Shown one piece after another: positions 1 to 6,478 of a stretch of DNA of 10,720 bases. Position numbers and translations under genes: made by a program. The notes beneath the pieces are model-generated. The model saw nothing but the letters and a program-made list of their open reading frames with translations, did no database searches and was not told where the DNA came from. Numbering within the stretch: the stretch's first letter is position 1; every line of letters starts with the position of its first letter. Source of the DNA: an uncultured Treponema sp. (GTDB lineage: Bacteria > Spirochaetota > Spirochaetia > Treponematales > Treponemataceae); the NCBI GenBank assembly GCA_946403565.1, contig CAMJAJ010000019.1, positions 1-10,720 of the forward strand, written 5' to 3'.

Positions 1-867
1 GATGTAGAGGGCGACCAGGCCGATGGAGACCAGCACGATTCCCAGCACGAGGGTGTTCGTCACGATGACGAACGATATCGCGCTGAACATCGGGATTCGC
101 AGCACGTAGTCGTACACTATCATCACGACCAGAAGGCTGATGCTCACCAGGCTTATCAGGATTCCCAGGTAGGCGAAAATCTTGAGCGGCAGCAGGGAAT
201 TGCTGGTTATGCTGTTTATCGCGAGGGACAGGAGCTTTCCCAGGGAGTAGGAGGCCACGCCGTTTATCCGCTCGGGGGCAACGAACTCGATGTATTCGGT
301 CCGGAAGCCCAGCCATTCGATCAGGCCCCGGAACATCCGCTTGTGCTCCGTAAAGCGCACCAGCTCGTTCACCACCTTGCGGTCGATCAGCTTGAAGTCC
401 GTCGCATTGGGGGTGAGCTTGGTGGGGGCGGCCGCGCTCATGAGCCGGTAGAAGAGCCTGGAACCCAAGTCCTTGATGGGGGACTTCTTTTCCGTGGACT
501 TCCGTATGCTGGCCACGACCTCGGCCCCTTCCTCCCATTTCTTGACGAATTCGGGAATCAGTGCCGGGGGGTGCTGGAGGTCGGCGTCAAGGAACACCGC
601 CGCGTCCCCGGTGCAGTTCTGCACGCCGGCCGTCAGGGCCAGTTCCTTGCCGAAGTTCCTGCTGAAGTCTATGGACACCACCCGCCTGTCCTTTGCTGCT
701 ATCTGCTCCAGGGCCTTCCAGGAGCCGTCCCGGGAACCGTCGTTTACGAAGATGAATTCCCATTCGTAGTTCGGCAGCTTTGCCGCCACATCGCAGAGGG
801 CCTCGTGCATGAGGGGGACGTTCGCCTCCTCGTTGTAGACGGGTACGATGGTCGAAATCTTCTTCAT
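1..867 (-). CDS. Family 2 glycosyltransferase, DPM1/GtrB-like, membrane-anchored (3' end cut by window edge)
   Basis: I translated this open-ended frame by hand: 289 codons from the ATG at 867 to the window edge, with no stop. The N-terminal GT-A domain opens with [13 protein letters not shown], followed by VNDGSRDGS (about residues 42-49) and the DXD-type nucleotide-sugar/metal motif DADLQHP (94-100). [10 protein letters not shown] (199-208) is typical of polyprenyl-phosphate glycosyltransferases. Two hydrophobic segments follow, at about 226-251 and 264-289. This is the layout of GtrB/DPM1-like enzymes, which move a sugar from a nucleotide donor onto a polyprenyl phosphate at the inner face of the membrane. 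That family is usually 310-330 residues, so perhaps 20-40 residues are missing off the left edge. The start overlaps the stop of the upstream decarboxylase gene as ATGA, implying translational coupling. Inference: the donor is UDP-xylose or UDP-glucuronate made by the two upstream genes. The true donor and acceptor cannot be read from sequence. Confidence 0.9.
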   Translation of the reverse strand, partial: MKKISTIVPVYNEEANVPLMHEALCDVAAKLPNYEWEFIFVNDGSRDGSWKALEQIAAKDRRVVSIDFSRNFGKELALTAGVQNCTGDAAVFLDADLQHPPALIPEFVKKWEEGAEVVASIRKSTEKKSPIKDLGSRLFYRLMSAAAPTKLTPNATDFKLIDRKVVNELVRFTEHKRMFRGLIEWLGFRTEYIEFVAPERINGVASYSLGKLLSLAINSITSNSLLPLKIFAYLGILISLVSISLLVVMIVYDYVLRIPMFSAISFVIVTNTLVLGIVLVSIGLVALYI

Positions 868-1805
868 GCCTGCATGCTCCCCTTGAAATAGTCGATGGTC
901 TTCCTGAGCCCTTCGTCAAGCATGACCTGGGGCTTCCAGCCCAGAAGCTTTCCCGCCAGGCCGATGTCAGGCCGCCGCTGCTTGGGGTCGTCGCCCGGCA
1001 GCGCCCGGTGCACGATGGTGGATCTGCTTCCCGTCAGCCCGATGACCTTCTGGGCCAGCTCCAGCATCGTGAACTCGCCGGGATTGCCCAGGTTTACGGG
1101 CCCGGTCACGTCCTCCCCGCTGTCCATCAGGAGCAGGAAGCCCCGGATGAGGTCGTCCACGTAGCAGAAGCTCCTCGTCTGCGTGCCGTCGCCGTATACC
1201 GTTATGTCCTCACCCCTGAGCGCCTGTATGATGAAGTTGCTCACGACCCTGCCGTCGTTGGGGTTCATCTTGGGCCCGTAGGTGTTGAATATGCGGACCA
1301 CCTTGATCCGTGTGCCGTGCTGCCGGTGGTAGTCAAAGAAGAGCGTCTCCGCCCCCCGCTTGCCCTCGTCGTAGCAGCTGCGGATTCCGTCGGGGTTCAC
1401 GTTGCCCCAGTAGCTTTCCACCTGCGGGTGGACGAGCGCGTCGCCGTAGACTTCCGAGGTGGAGGCCTGGAACACCTTTGCGTGCCACTTGTCCGCCAGG
1501 TCCAGCGCGTGCATCGCCCCGAGGACGTTCGTCTTGTAGGTGGCGATGGGGTCCCGCTGGTAGTGCGGCGGGCTTGCCGGGCATGCCAGGTTGAAGATTT
1601 CGTCCACGTAGAAGCTGTAGGGCAGCGTCACGTCGTGGCGGACGACCTCGAAGTCCGCATTTCCCATGAGGGGGCGGATGTTCTCCCAGCTTCCCGTAAA
1701 GAAATTGTCCATGCAGATGACATGGTTGCCCCCGGCAAGGAGCTTTTCGCACAGGTGGCTTCCAAGGAAGCCTGCCCCGCCCGTTACGAGGACCGTCTTT
1801 TTCAT
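864..1805 (-). CDS. uxs: UDP-glucuronate decarboxylase (UDP-xylose synthase), SDR family
   Basis: A 313-residue extended short-chain dehydrogenase that should convert UDP-glucuronate to UDP-xylose and CO2 with a bound, recycled NAD+. The Rossmann motif [10 protein letters not shown] is at residues 9-18 and DNFFTG, typical of UXS proteins, at 33-38. The active-site segment is ASTSEVYGD (114-122), followed by the catalytic Tyr145/Lys149 pair in CYDEGKR (144-150). The RIFNTYGP and [10 protein letters not shown] blocks also match UXS enzymes. The length is normal for the family. An in-frame ATG at 1826 would add seven residues (MHRTGQA), but I chose 1805. That ATG overlaps the TGA of ugd as ATGA, and the Rossmann strand begins directly after it. 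The gene sits between ugd, which makes its substrate, and a glycosyltransferase that may use its product. A related epimerase is possible, but the motif set favours UXS strongly. Confidence 0.92.
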   Translation of the reverse strand: MKKTVLVTGGAGFLGSHLCEKLLAGGNHVICMDNFFTGSWENIRPLMGNADFEVVRHDVTLPYSFYVDEIFNLACPASPPHYQRDPIATYKTNVLGAMHALDLADKWHAKVFQASTSEVYGDALVHPQVESYWGNVNPDGIRSCYDEGKRGAETLFFDYHRQHGTRIKVVRIFNTYGPKMNPNDGRVVSNFIIQALRGEDITVYGDGTQTRSFCYVDDLIRGFLLLMDSGEDVTGPVNLGNPGEFTMLELAQKVIGLTGSRSTIVHRALPGDDPKQRRPDIGLAGKLLGWKPQVMLDEGLRKTIDYFKGSMQA

Positions 1806-3142
1806 AGCCTGCCCCGTCCTATGCAATGAATCTCGATTCCCTTCTCGTCCATCAGCCTGGGGTCGTACTGGTTGCGCCCGTCAAAGATGACCGGCTCCTT
1901 GAGCAGGCCCTTTATCCGGTCGAAGTCCGGCTGGCGGAACTGCTTCCATTCGGTGACGAGTATGAGGGCGTCGCTGCCTTCCAGCGCGCTCCACATGTCC
2001 TTCTCGTAGCTGATGCTGTCCGCGCTGATGTGGGACAGGTATTTCTTTGCCATCTCGTATGCCTCGGGGTCGTAGCTCTTTATCCTGGCCCCGTGCCCCA
2101 CCAGGTCGTCCACGATCGTGATGGCGGGCGCCTCGCGCATGTCGTCGGTCTGCGGCTTGAAGGCCAGCCCCCAGAGGGCGAAGGTCTTTCCCGTGAGGTC
2201 CTGTCCGTACTTGGCGAAGATCCGCTCGGCGACAAGGTGCTTCTGGGCGTTGTTCACGTCCTCCACGGCGGAGGCGATCTTCATCTCCACCCCGCAGCGT
2301 TTTCCCGCGGCGACCAGCTCCTTCACGTCCTTGGGGAAGCAGGAGCCGCCGTAGCCGCAGGAGGCATAGAGGAAGCTCATTCCGATTCGTGAGTCGCTGC
2401 CGATTCCCTGCCGTACGGCCTTGACGTCGCCGCCAAGCCTGTCGCAGAGCCGGGCTATCTCGTTCATGAAGCTGATACGGGTGGCGAGCATGGCGTTCGC
2501 CGCATATTTCGTAATCTCCGCGCTCTTGATGTCGGTCGTGATGATGGGGTGCTCGTTCTCCGTGAACTGGCGGTAGAGCGAGAGCATCATCTGCTTTGCC
2601 CGCTCGCTGTCCGTGCCGATCACCACGCGGTCGGGACGCAGGAAGTCGTTCACCGCGACCCCCTCCTTCAGGAACTCCGGGTTGGAGACCACGTCGAACT
2701 CCACCCCCGCCGCGTCCGTGCGCTCCTTCAGGACCTGTTCAATCGTGGCCCGCACCTTGTCTGCCGTCCCGACAGGCACGGTGGACTTGTCGACCACGAT
2801 CGTGTAGCCCTTCATGCTGCGCGCGATCGAGCTGGCCGCGGCGAGCACGTACTGGGTGTCCGCCGAACCGTCCTCTCCCGGCGGGGTTCCCACCGCGATG
2901 AAGCAGATGTCGCTTTCCGGCACCGCCTCGCCGTAGTCGGTCGTGAAGTCAAGCCGGCCTTCCCGGTGGTTGCGCCTGACCATCTCCTCCAGCCCCGGCT
3001 CGTAAATCGGAATGACGCCGTCCCGAAGCCGCCCTATCTTGTCCTTGTCTATGTCGATGCACCAGACGTGGTTACCCATCTCTGCAAAGCAGGTTCCCGA
3101 AACGAGCCCAACGTAGCCCGTTCCCACGATTGAAATGTTCAT
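1802..3142 (-). CDS. ugd: UDP-glucose 6-dehydrogenase
   Basis: A 446-residue cytoplasmic enzyme that oxidises UDP-glucose to UDP-glucuronate with two NAD+. Its N-terminal Rossmann motif is [10 protein letters not shown] (residues 7-16). KSTVPVGT is at 119-126, and NPEFLKEG (154-161) holds the conserved glutamate. Lys212 and Asn216 lie in TKYAANAM, the catalytic cysteine is Cys268 in GGSCFPKD (265-272), and Asp272 matches the conserved aspartate. Spacing and length match bacterial UGDs. The C-terminal domain has the usual [16 protein letters not shown] block. The start at 3142 begins directly at the first Rossmann strand. It has no Shine-Dalgarno sequence, but a near-consensus promoter ends six bases upstream, so translation is probably leaderless. 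It is the first gene of the ugd-uxs-glycosyltransferase operon. Its stop overlaps the uxs start. Confidence 0.96.
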   Translation of the reverse strand: MNISIVGTGYVGLVSGTCFAEMGNHVWCIDIDKDKIGRLRDGVIPIYEPGLEEMVRRNHREGRLDFTTDYGEAVPESDICFIAVGTPPGEDGSADTQYVLAAASSIARSMKGYTIVVDKSTVPVGTADKVRATIEQVLKERTDAAGVEFDVVSNPEFLKEGVAVNDFLRPDRVVIGTDSERAKQMMLSLYRQFTENEHPIITTDIKSAEITKYAANAMLATRISFMNEIARLCDRLGGDVKAVRQGIGSDSRIGMSFLYASCGYGGSCFPKDVKELVAAGKRCGVEMKIASAVEDVNNAQKHLVAERIFAKYGQDLTGKTFALWGLAFKPQTDDMREAPAITIVDDLVGHGARIKSYDPEAYEMAKKYLSHISADSISYEKDMWSALEGSDALILVTEWKQFRQPDFDRIKGLLKEPVIFDGRNQYDPRLMDEKGIEIHCIGRGRL

Positions 3143-3148
3143 GGACGT

Positions 3149-3177
3149 ATCATAGCATGTAGCGGCGTTTGTATCAA
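3149..3177 (-). promoter_or_regulatory. Sigma-70 promoter of ugd operon, leaderless geometry
   Basis: On the minus strand TTGATA (3177-3172) and TATGAT (3154-3149) are separated by exactly 17 bases, each one base off consensus. With the last base of the -10 box at -7, transcription would start at about 3142, the A of the ugd ATG. There is no purine-rich ribosome-binding site between the box and the ATG. Confidence 0.75.
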
Positions 3178-3180
3178 TGA

Positions 3181-3258
3181 GGGGGCGCTTTCAGGGGGGG
3201 AGGTGCGGAGGGCTTTCAGGAGGGCGGCGTTTTCACGAGCGGGGGGCTTTCAAACGCC
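3181..3258. repeat. G-run / GCTTTCA repeats in divergent promoter region
   Basis: The 153-base gap between ugd and lepB holds four related hexa-/heptamers: GCTTTCA at 3187-3193, 3212-3218 and 3246-3252, and GTTTTCA at 3229-3235. Spacings are 25, 17 and 17 bases. G-runs of 3-7 stand between them on the plus strand (3181-3185, 3194-3200, 3210-3212, 3222-3224, 3241-3246). A perfect 7-bp inverted repeat, GGCGTTT (3226-3232) and AAACGCC (3252-3258), encloses the last spacing. The array lies just upstream of both divergent promoters, so it could be a shared regulator-binding array or a G-quadruplex-prone stretch. No known binding site was recognised. Confidence 0.5.
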
Positions 3259-3259
3259 C

Positions 3260-3288
3260 TTGTGAAGATATGCTCAATCCGTTATAAT
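3260..3288 (+). promoter_or_regulatory. Sigma-70 promoter of lepB, leaderless geometry
   Basis: TTGTGA (3260-3265) and a perfect TATAAT (3283-3288) are 17 bases apart. The predicted start is 3295 or 3296, the base before or at the A of the lepB ATG. The seven bases between the -10 box and the ATG are TGCCCCC, with no Shine-Dalgarno sequence. Confidence 0.8.
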
Positions 3289-3295
3289 TGCCCCC

Positions 3296-5080
3296 ATGCA
3301 GAGCTTTACTAGATTGGTCCTCGCAAACTTCTTCCTGTCGTGCTTCTTTTCGCTGCTCAACGTGCCGACGGCATTCGACATATCTGTCCTGGCGTTCCCC
3401 CTGGCGCTGCTGTTCACGCTGCTGGTGGGCTACTTCTCCTATATACGGCTGGTCAGGCGCAACGAGTGTACCCTGCTCCCTGCGATAATCCGCATCCTGC
3501 AGTACGAGCCCTTCGTGCTCATCGCCGCCTTCGTCATACGGCGGTCAGGGGCCTCGGGACTGCCGTTCTTCATCGACCTGGTGAGCTGCCTGACCTGGCT
3601 TGTCCTGACCGGCATAACCTTCATCCTGCTCCACCGGATCGGCGGTGGCAGGCTTTCGGCCGTGAGCCCCGAGTGGGCCGCCCATCTGGACTCCCTCAAG
3701 AAGCCGCCCTTTTCCGGCCACACCGCACTCAAGCGGCTTGGGATTGAGATTCTGGAGTGGGTGGACGCGCTGGTGCAGGCGGTGTTCACGATCATCCTGC
3801 TGAACATCTTCCTCTTCCAGCTCTATGAGATTCCCTCCGAGTCCATGGTGCCGACCTTCCTCATCAAGGACCGGGTCGCCGTGTTCAAGACCCTGGCGGG
3901 GCCCAAGTTCCCCCTGAGCGACGTGGGGCTGCCCTACCTGCAGAAATACGGAAGGGGGGACATCGTCGTGTTCCGCAACCCCCATTACGGCGAGGACCGC
4001 AAGGGCGAGGTCAAGACCTTCATGTCCCAGTTCCTCTACATGCTGACCCTCACCTTCGTGAAGACGAACACCGACGAGAACGGGGAGCTCAAGGCCGACC
4101 CCCTGGTGAAGCGGATCGTGGGCGTGCCGGGGGAACAGCTGATGCTCATGGACGGCACGCTCTATGCCCGCACGAAGGACGACCCGGCCTTCCGCGCCGT
4201 GGCCGAGGACTCCTCCTGGGCGGCCTGGGACCTGAATGGCCTTCCTGCGAGCGTGAAGGGCCGCATCCAGTGGCTTCCTATGAGCGAGGGAGAGGTCGCC
4301 AACACCCGTTCGGTGGAGCGGCGTCGGCGGGAGCTGGACCTGGAGGCGGTCAAGGCCGAATGCGAGGCCCTGGCCCTGGAGTTCCGCGGATACTGCGCGG
4401 CTTCCTCCGGGACGGTGCCGGGTAGCCTTGAGTTCTCCTCCATCTTTTCCGGCTACGACAGCTATGAGTACCATTTCTTCCGGGATATATACGACAACAC
4501 GCTGAAAATCCTGGAGTCCCCGGCCCCCGCCGAGTGGTTCGAAGCCTTCATGACCTCGTGGACCTCCGGCCTGGGGAGGCTCTCCTCCTATTCCGAGGCG
4601 AACCCGGCGGATTCGTCCGCCCTCATCGGGGGGAACCTCTACGAGGACTCCCGTTTCCGCCTGAACCTGATGATGAAGCTGTCCGCAGGAAGGCTCATCG
4701 TGCGCATAGCCTCCCTGGTGCAGGCCGGCGGAAGCGCCGCCACGGTGAAGTCGGATGCCCAGGTCAAGGGGGAGCTTGAGCAGGCGGAGTCCCTGAACAA
4801 CTATGTGGCGCACATGGACCAGCGGAACATGGGCCCCTTCCCGGCGGGGGAGGACAGCTACATTCCCGAGGGCTGCTATTTCATGATGGGGGACAACCGC
4901 TACAATTCGCTGGACATGCGGCACAGCTACGAGCAGCATCTGAGGCCGCTCTCCGAGCGGGACACATACTCGCTGTGCTACTATTCAAACCTGGAGCCGC
5001 AGTACGTCTCCTACCGCCGCATCCTGGGCAAGGCCTCGCTCCGCTTCTGGCCCATGGACCGCTTCGGCAAGGTCCGCTGA
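3296..5080 (+). CDS. lepB: Signal peptidase I, long form with large insert
   Basis: A 594-residue membrane serine protease that should cut signal peptides from exported proteins. Hydrophobic segments at about 7-21, 28-50, 70-82, 90-113 and 155-177 precede the catalytic domain. Box B is EIPSESMVPT (178-187), with nucleophile Ser183. Box D is VKRIVGVPGE (271-280), with general base Lys272. Box E is GDNRYNSLDMR (532-542). The order and motifs are those of S26A peptidases. Escherichia coli LepB is about 324 residues. Here about 240 residues, rich in charged residues and aromatics, separate boxes D and E, far more than usual. Extra membrane segments precede the catalytic domain. The start follows from the promoter immediately upstream. 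The gene is alone on its strand and convergent with the M20 gene. The catalytic identity is secure. The role of the insert is unknown. Confidence 0.93.
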   Translation: MQSFTRLVLANFFLSCFFSLLNVPTAFDISVLAFPLALLFTLLVGYFSYIRLVRRNECTLLPAIIRILQYEPFVLIAAFVIRRSGASGLPFFIDLVSCLTWLVLTGITFILLHRIGGGRLSAVSPEWAAHLDSLKKPPFSGHTALKRLGIEILEWVDALVQAVFTIILLNIFLFQLYEIPSESMVPTFLIKDRVAVFKTLAGPKFPLSDVGLPYLQKYGRGDIVVFRNPHYGEDRKGEVKTFMSQFLYMLTLTFVKTNTDENGELKADPLVKRIVGVPGEQLMLMDGTLYARTKDDPAFRAVAEDSSWAAWDLNGLPASVKGRIQWLPMSEGEVANTRSVERRRRELDLEAVKAECEALALEFRGYCAASSGTVPGSLEFSSIFSGYDSYEYHFFRDIYDNTLKILESPAPAEWFEAFMTSWTSGLGRLSSYSEANPADSSALIGGNLYEDSRFRLNLMMKLSAGRLIVRIASLVQAGGSAATVKSDAQVKGELEQAESLNNYVAHMDQRNMGPFPAGEDSYIPEGCYFMMGDNRYNSLDMRHSYEQHLRPLSERDTYSLCYYSNLEPQYVSYRRILGKASLRFWPMDRFGKVR

Positions 5081-5084
5081 GCAG

Positions 5085-5150
5085 GCCCGGCTGATGGAAG
5101 GACGGGCTGCCAGCATAAGGACGGCCCGCCCGGTTGATGGACAGTCTGCC
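5085..5150. repeat. Tandem GGACGG-type repeat between convergent genes
   Basis: On the plus strand three related 12-mers follow one another: GGACGGGCTGCC (5100-5111), GGACGGCCCGCC (5119-5130) and GGACAGTCTGCC (5139-5150), with a period of 19-20 bases. A 14-base direct repeat with one mismatch, GCCCGGCTGATGGA (5085-5098) and GCCCGGTTGATGGA (5128-5141), overlaps them. The stretch fills the gap between the lepB and M20 stop codons. Similar 12-mers occur at 6420-6457. Confidence 0.55.
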
Positions 5151-5166
5151 CGCCTAGGGGCGGCAG
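5146..5166. other. GC hairpin over the stop codon of the M20 gene
   Basis: CTGCCCGCC (5146-5154) pairs with GGCGGCAG (5159-5166) with one bulged C, leaving the loop TAGG. The minus-strand stop codon TAG (5156-5154) lies in the loop and stem. No T-run follows on either strand, so it is not a standard intrinsic terminator. It could still stabilise or help end the two convergent transcripts. Confidence 0.4.
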
Positions 5167-6386
5167 GCCAGGTAGGCCATGGTCTTGGCGTCCTTGATGA
5201 TGTTGGAGATGATGGCGTACTCGTTGGGCTGGTGGGCCAGCTCGTCCAGGCTGGACCAGACCACGCAGTCCAGACCCGCGTTGCGCAGGTATGCGCCGAC
5301 CGTGCCGCCGCCTATTCCCACGCAGCGGGCCTCTATGCCGTGGACGGCCTTGAGGGCGGCCGCCAGGTCCTTCACGACCGGGGCGTCCTGCGGCGTGGGC
5401 CGTGAGCTTTCCGCCTGCACCTCCGACACCTCCACCTTCACCGAGTACTTTTCCTCCACTTCCTTCACGCGCCGTCCCAGCTCCTTCCTGACCTCGTCCA
5501 GGCCGTAGCAGGGGTTTATCCGGCAGTCGGCATAGAACACGTCCTCGCCTGGTATGATGTTCACCGAGGAGACGTTGGCCTCGTGCATCGTCGGCTGGAA
5601 GGTGGAGCGGGGCGGGTCAAAGAGCGGGTCCTGCCTGTCGAAGACCTGCTCCATCCCGTGCACCTTGAGCGCGAGCTCGCAGGAGGCCAGGGCCGCGTTC
5701 CTTCCCTGGTCCGGGCGGGAACCGTGCGCCTGCTTGCCCAGCGTGCGGAATTTGAGCCAGAAGATGTTCTTCTCGGCAATCTCGATCGTCTCTCCCTTGG
5801 AGTCCCCTCCGTCGGGAATCAGGATCCGGTCGTCCTTTCCAAAGAGGTCCAGGTGCTCCCGGACCAGGAACTGCATGCCGTATGCCGAGCCGCACTCCTC
5901 GTCCGCCATGAACAGCAGCTTTATCGTGTGCTCGGGGATGATGTGCTGCTTGACGAAGGCGAAGGCCGCGAACACGGCGGAGACCAGCCCCTGCTGGTTG
6001 TCCTCCACGCCCCGCCCGTAGATCTTCCCGTCCTTTTCCACGACGGTCCAGGGGTCGCTGTCCCAGAGCTTGAGCGAGCCGGTCGGCACGACGTCCAGGT
6101 GGGCGCACAGCCAGATGCTGTAGTCATCGCTGCTGCCGGGAATGGTCGCGATGAGGTTCGGCCTGATTCCGCTGGAGACCCTGGGGTCCTTGGCGTCGTA
6201 GCGCTCCAGCCTCGTGATGCCGTTCTTCCTGAGGTAGTCCTCCAGGGCCGTAAGCTTTTCCAGCTCCCCGTCGCCGCCGCTTTCGGGCGCGAGGGCCTGC
6301 CTCGCCGTCAGGAGCCGCTCCAGCTCCACCATTTCGCCTGCGCTGGACTCGATGAATTTCGTAAGCGCGTCAAATTCTTCCGCCAT
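5154..6386 (-). CDS. M20 family metallopeptidase / amidohydrolase (ArgE/DapE/CPG2-like)
   Basis: A 410-residue cytoplasmic di-zinc hydrolase. Ligand motifs are all present (numbers from the 6386 start): His96 and Asp98 in AHLDVVPTG, bridging Asp129 in GRGVEDNQQG, catalytic Glu163 and metal Glu164 in MADEECGS, Asp192 in IPDGGD, and the last His385 in ELAHQPNE. His221 in GKQAHGSRP matches the dimer/lid-domain histidine. The family includes dipeptidases, carboxypeptidases, ArgE and DapE. The substrate cannot be assigned, and nothing nearby belongs to lysine or arginine synthesis. An ATG at 6392 would add two residues. I chose 6386 because GGAG (6398-6395) lies eight bases upstream of it but only two from the other. 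The gene follows the p52-like gene by 92 bases with no clear promoter, so it may be the third gene of the helicase transcript. Confidence 0.9.
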   Translation of the reverse strand: MAEEFDALTKFIESSAGEMVELERLLTARQALAPESGGDGELEKLTALEDYLRKNGITRLERYDAKDPRVSSGIRPNLIATIPGSSDDYSIWLCAHLDVVPTGSLKLWDSDPWTVVEKDGKIYGRGVEDNQQGLVSAVFAAFAFVKQHIIPEHTIKLLFMADEECGSAYGMQFLVREHLDLFGKDDRILIPDGGDSKGETIEIAEKNIFWLKFRTLGKQAHGSRPDQGRNAALASCELALKVHGMEQVFDRQDPLFDPPRSTFQPTMHEANVSSVNIIPGEDVFYADCRINPCYGLDEVRKELGRRVKEVEEKYSVKVEVSEVQAESSRPTPQDAPVVKDLAAALKAVHGIEARCVGIGGGTVGAYLRNAGLDCVVWSSLDELAHQPNEYAIISNIIKDAKTMAYLACRP

Positions 6387-6419
6387 GTTCATATCTCCAC
6401 TCTATTTGTTGGGGCTGGC

Positions 6420-6478
6420 GGACAGGCCGCAGGGGCGGCCGTCCGGGATGCCCGTCCGTTATCCGATTCCACGGCCGC
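6420..6478. repeat. GC-rich inverted repeat and GGACGG-type motifs after the p52-like gene
   Basis: A perfect 8-bp inverted repeat, GCGGCCGT (6435-6442) and ACGGCCGC (6471-6478), begins one base from the stop codon of the upstream minus-strand gene. It encloses a small CGGG-ATG-CCCG hairpin (6444-6454). On the minus strand the stretch reads GGACGGGCATCC (6457-6446) and GGACGGCCGCCC (6444-6433), close to the 12-mers at 5100-5150. GGACAGGCCGCA stands on the plus strand at 6420-6431. There is no T-run, so it is not a clear terminator. Confidence 0.45.

Noticed and set aside
1806..1826. Longer start for uxs (seven extra residues)
   Set aside because: The ATG at 1805 overlaps the ugd stop as ATGA and places the Rossmann strand at the usual position. 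The extra residues have no counterpart in the family.
1008..1829. 273-codon plus-strand frame over uxs
   Set aside because: Shadow of the decarboxylase gene, with no domain or start signal.
3545..4939. 464-codon minus-strand frame antisense to lepB
   Set aside because: It lies opposite a gene with all signal peptidase motifs. Its translation is rich in His, Gly, Arg and Val without any family motif, as expected of a shadow frame in GC-rich DNA.
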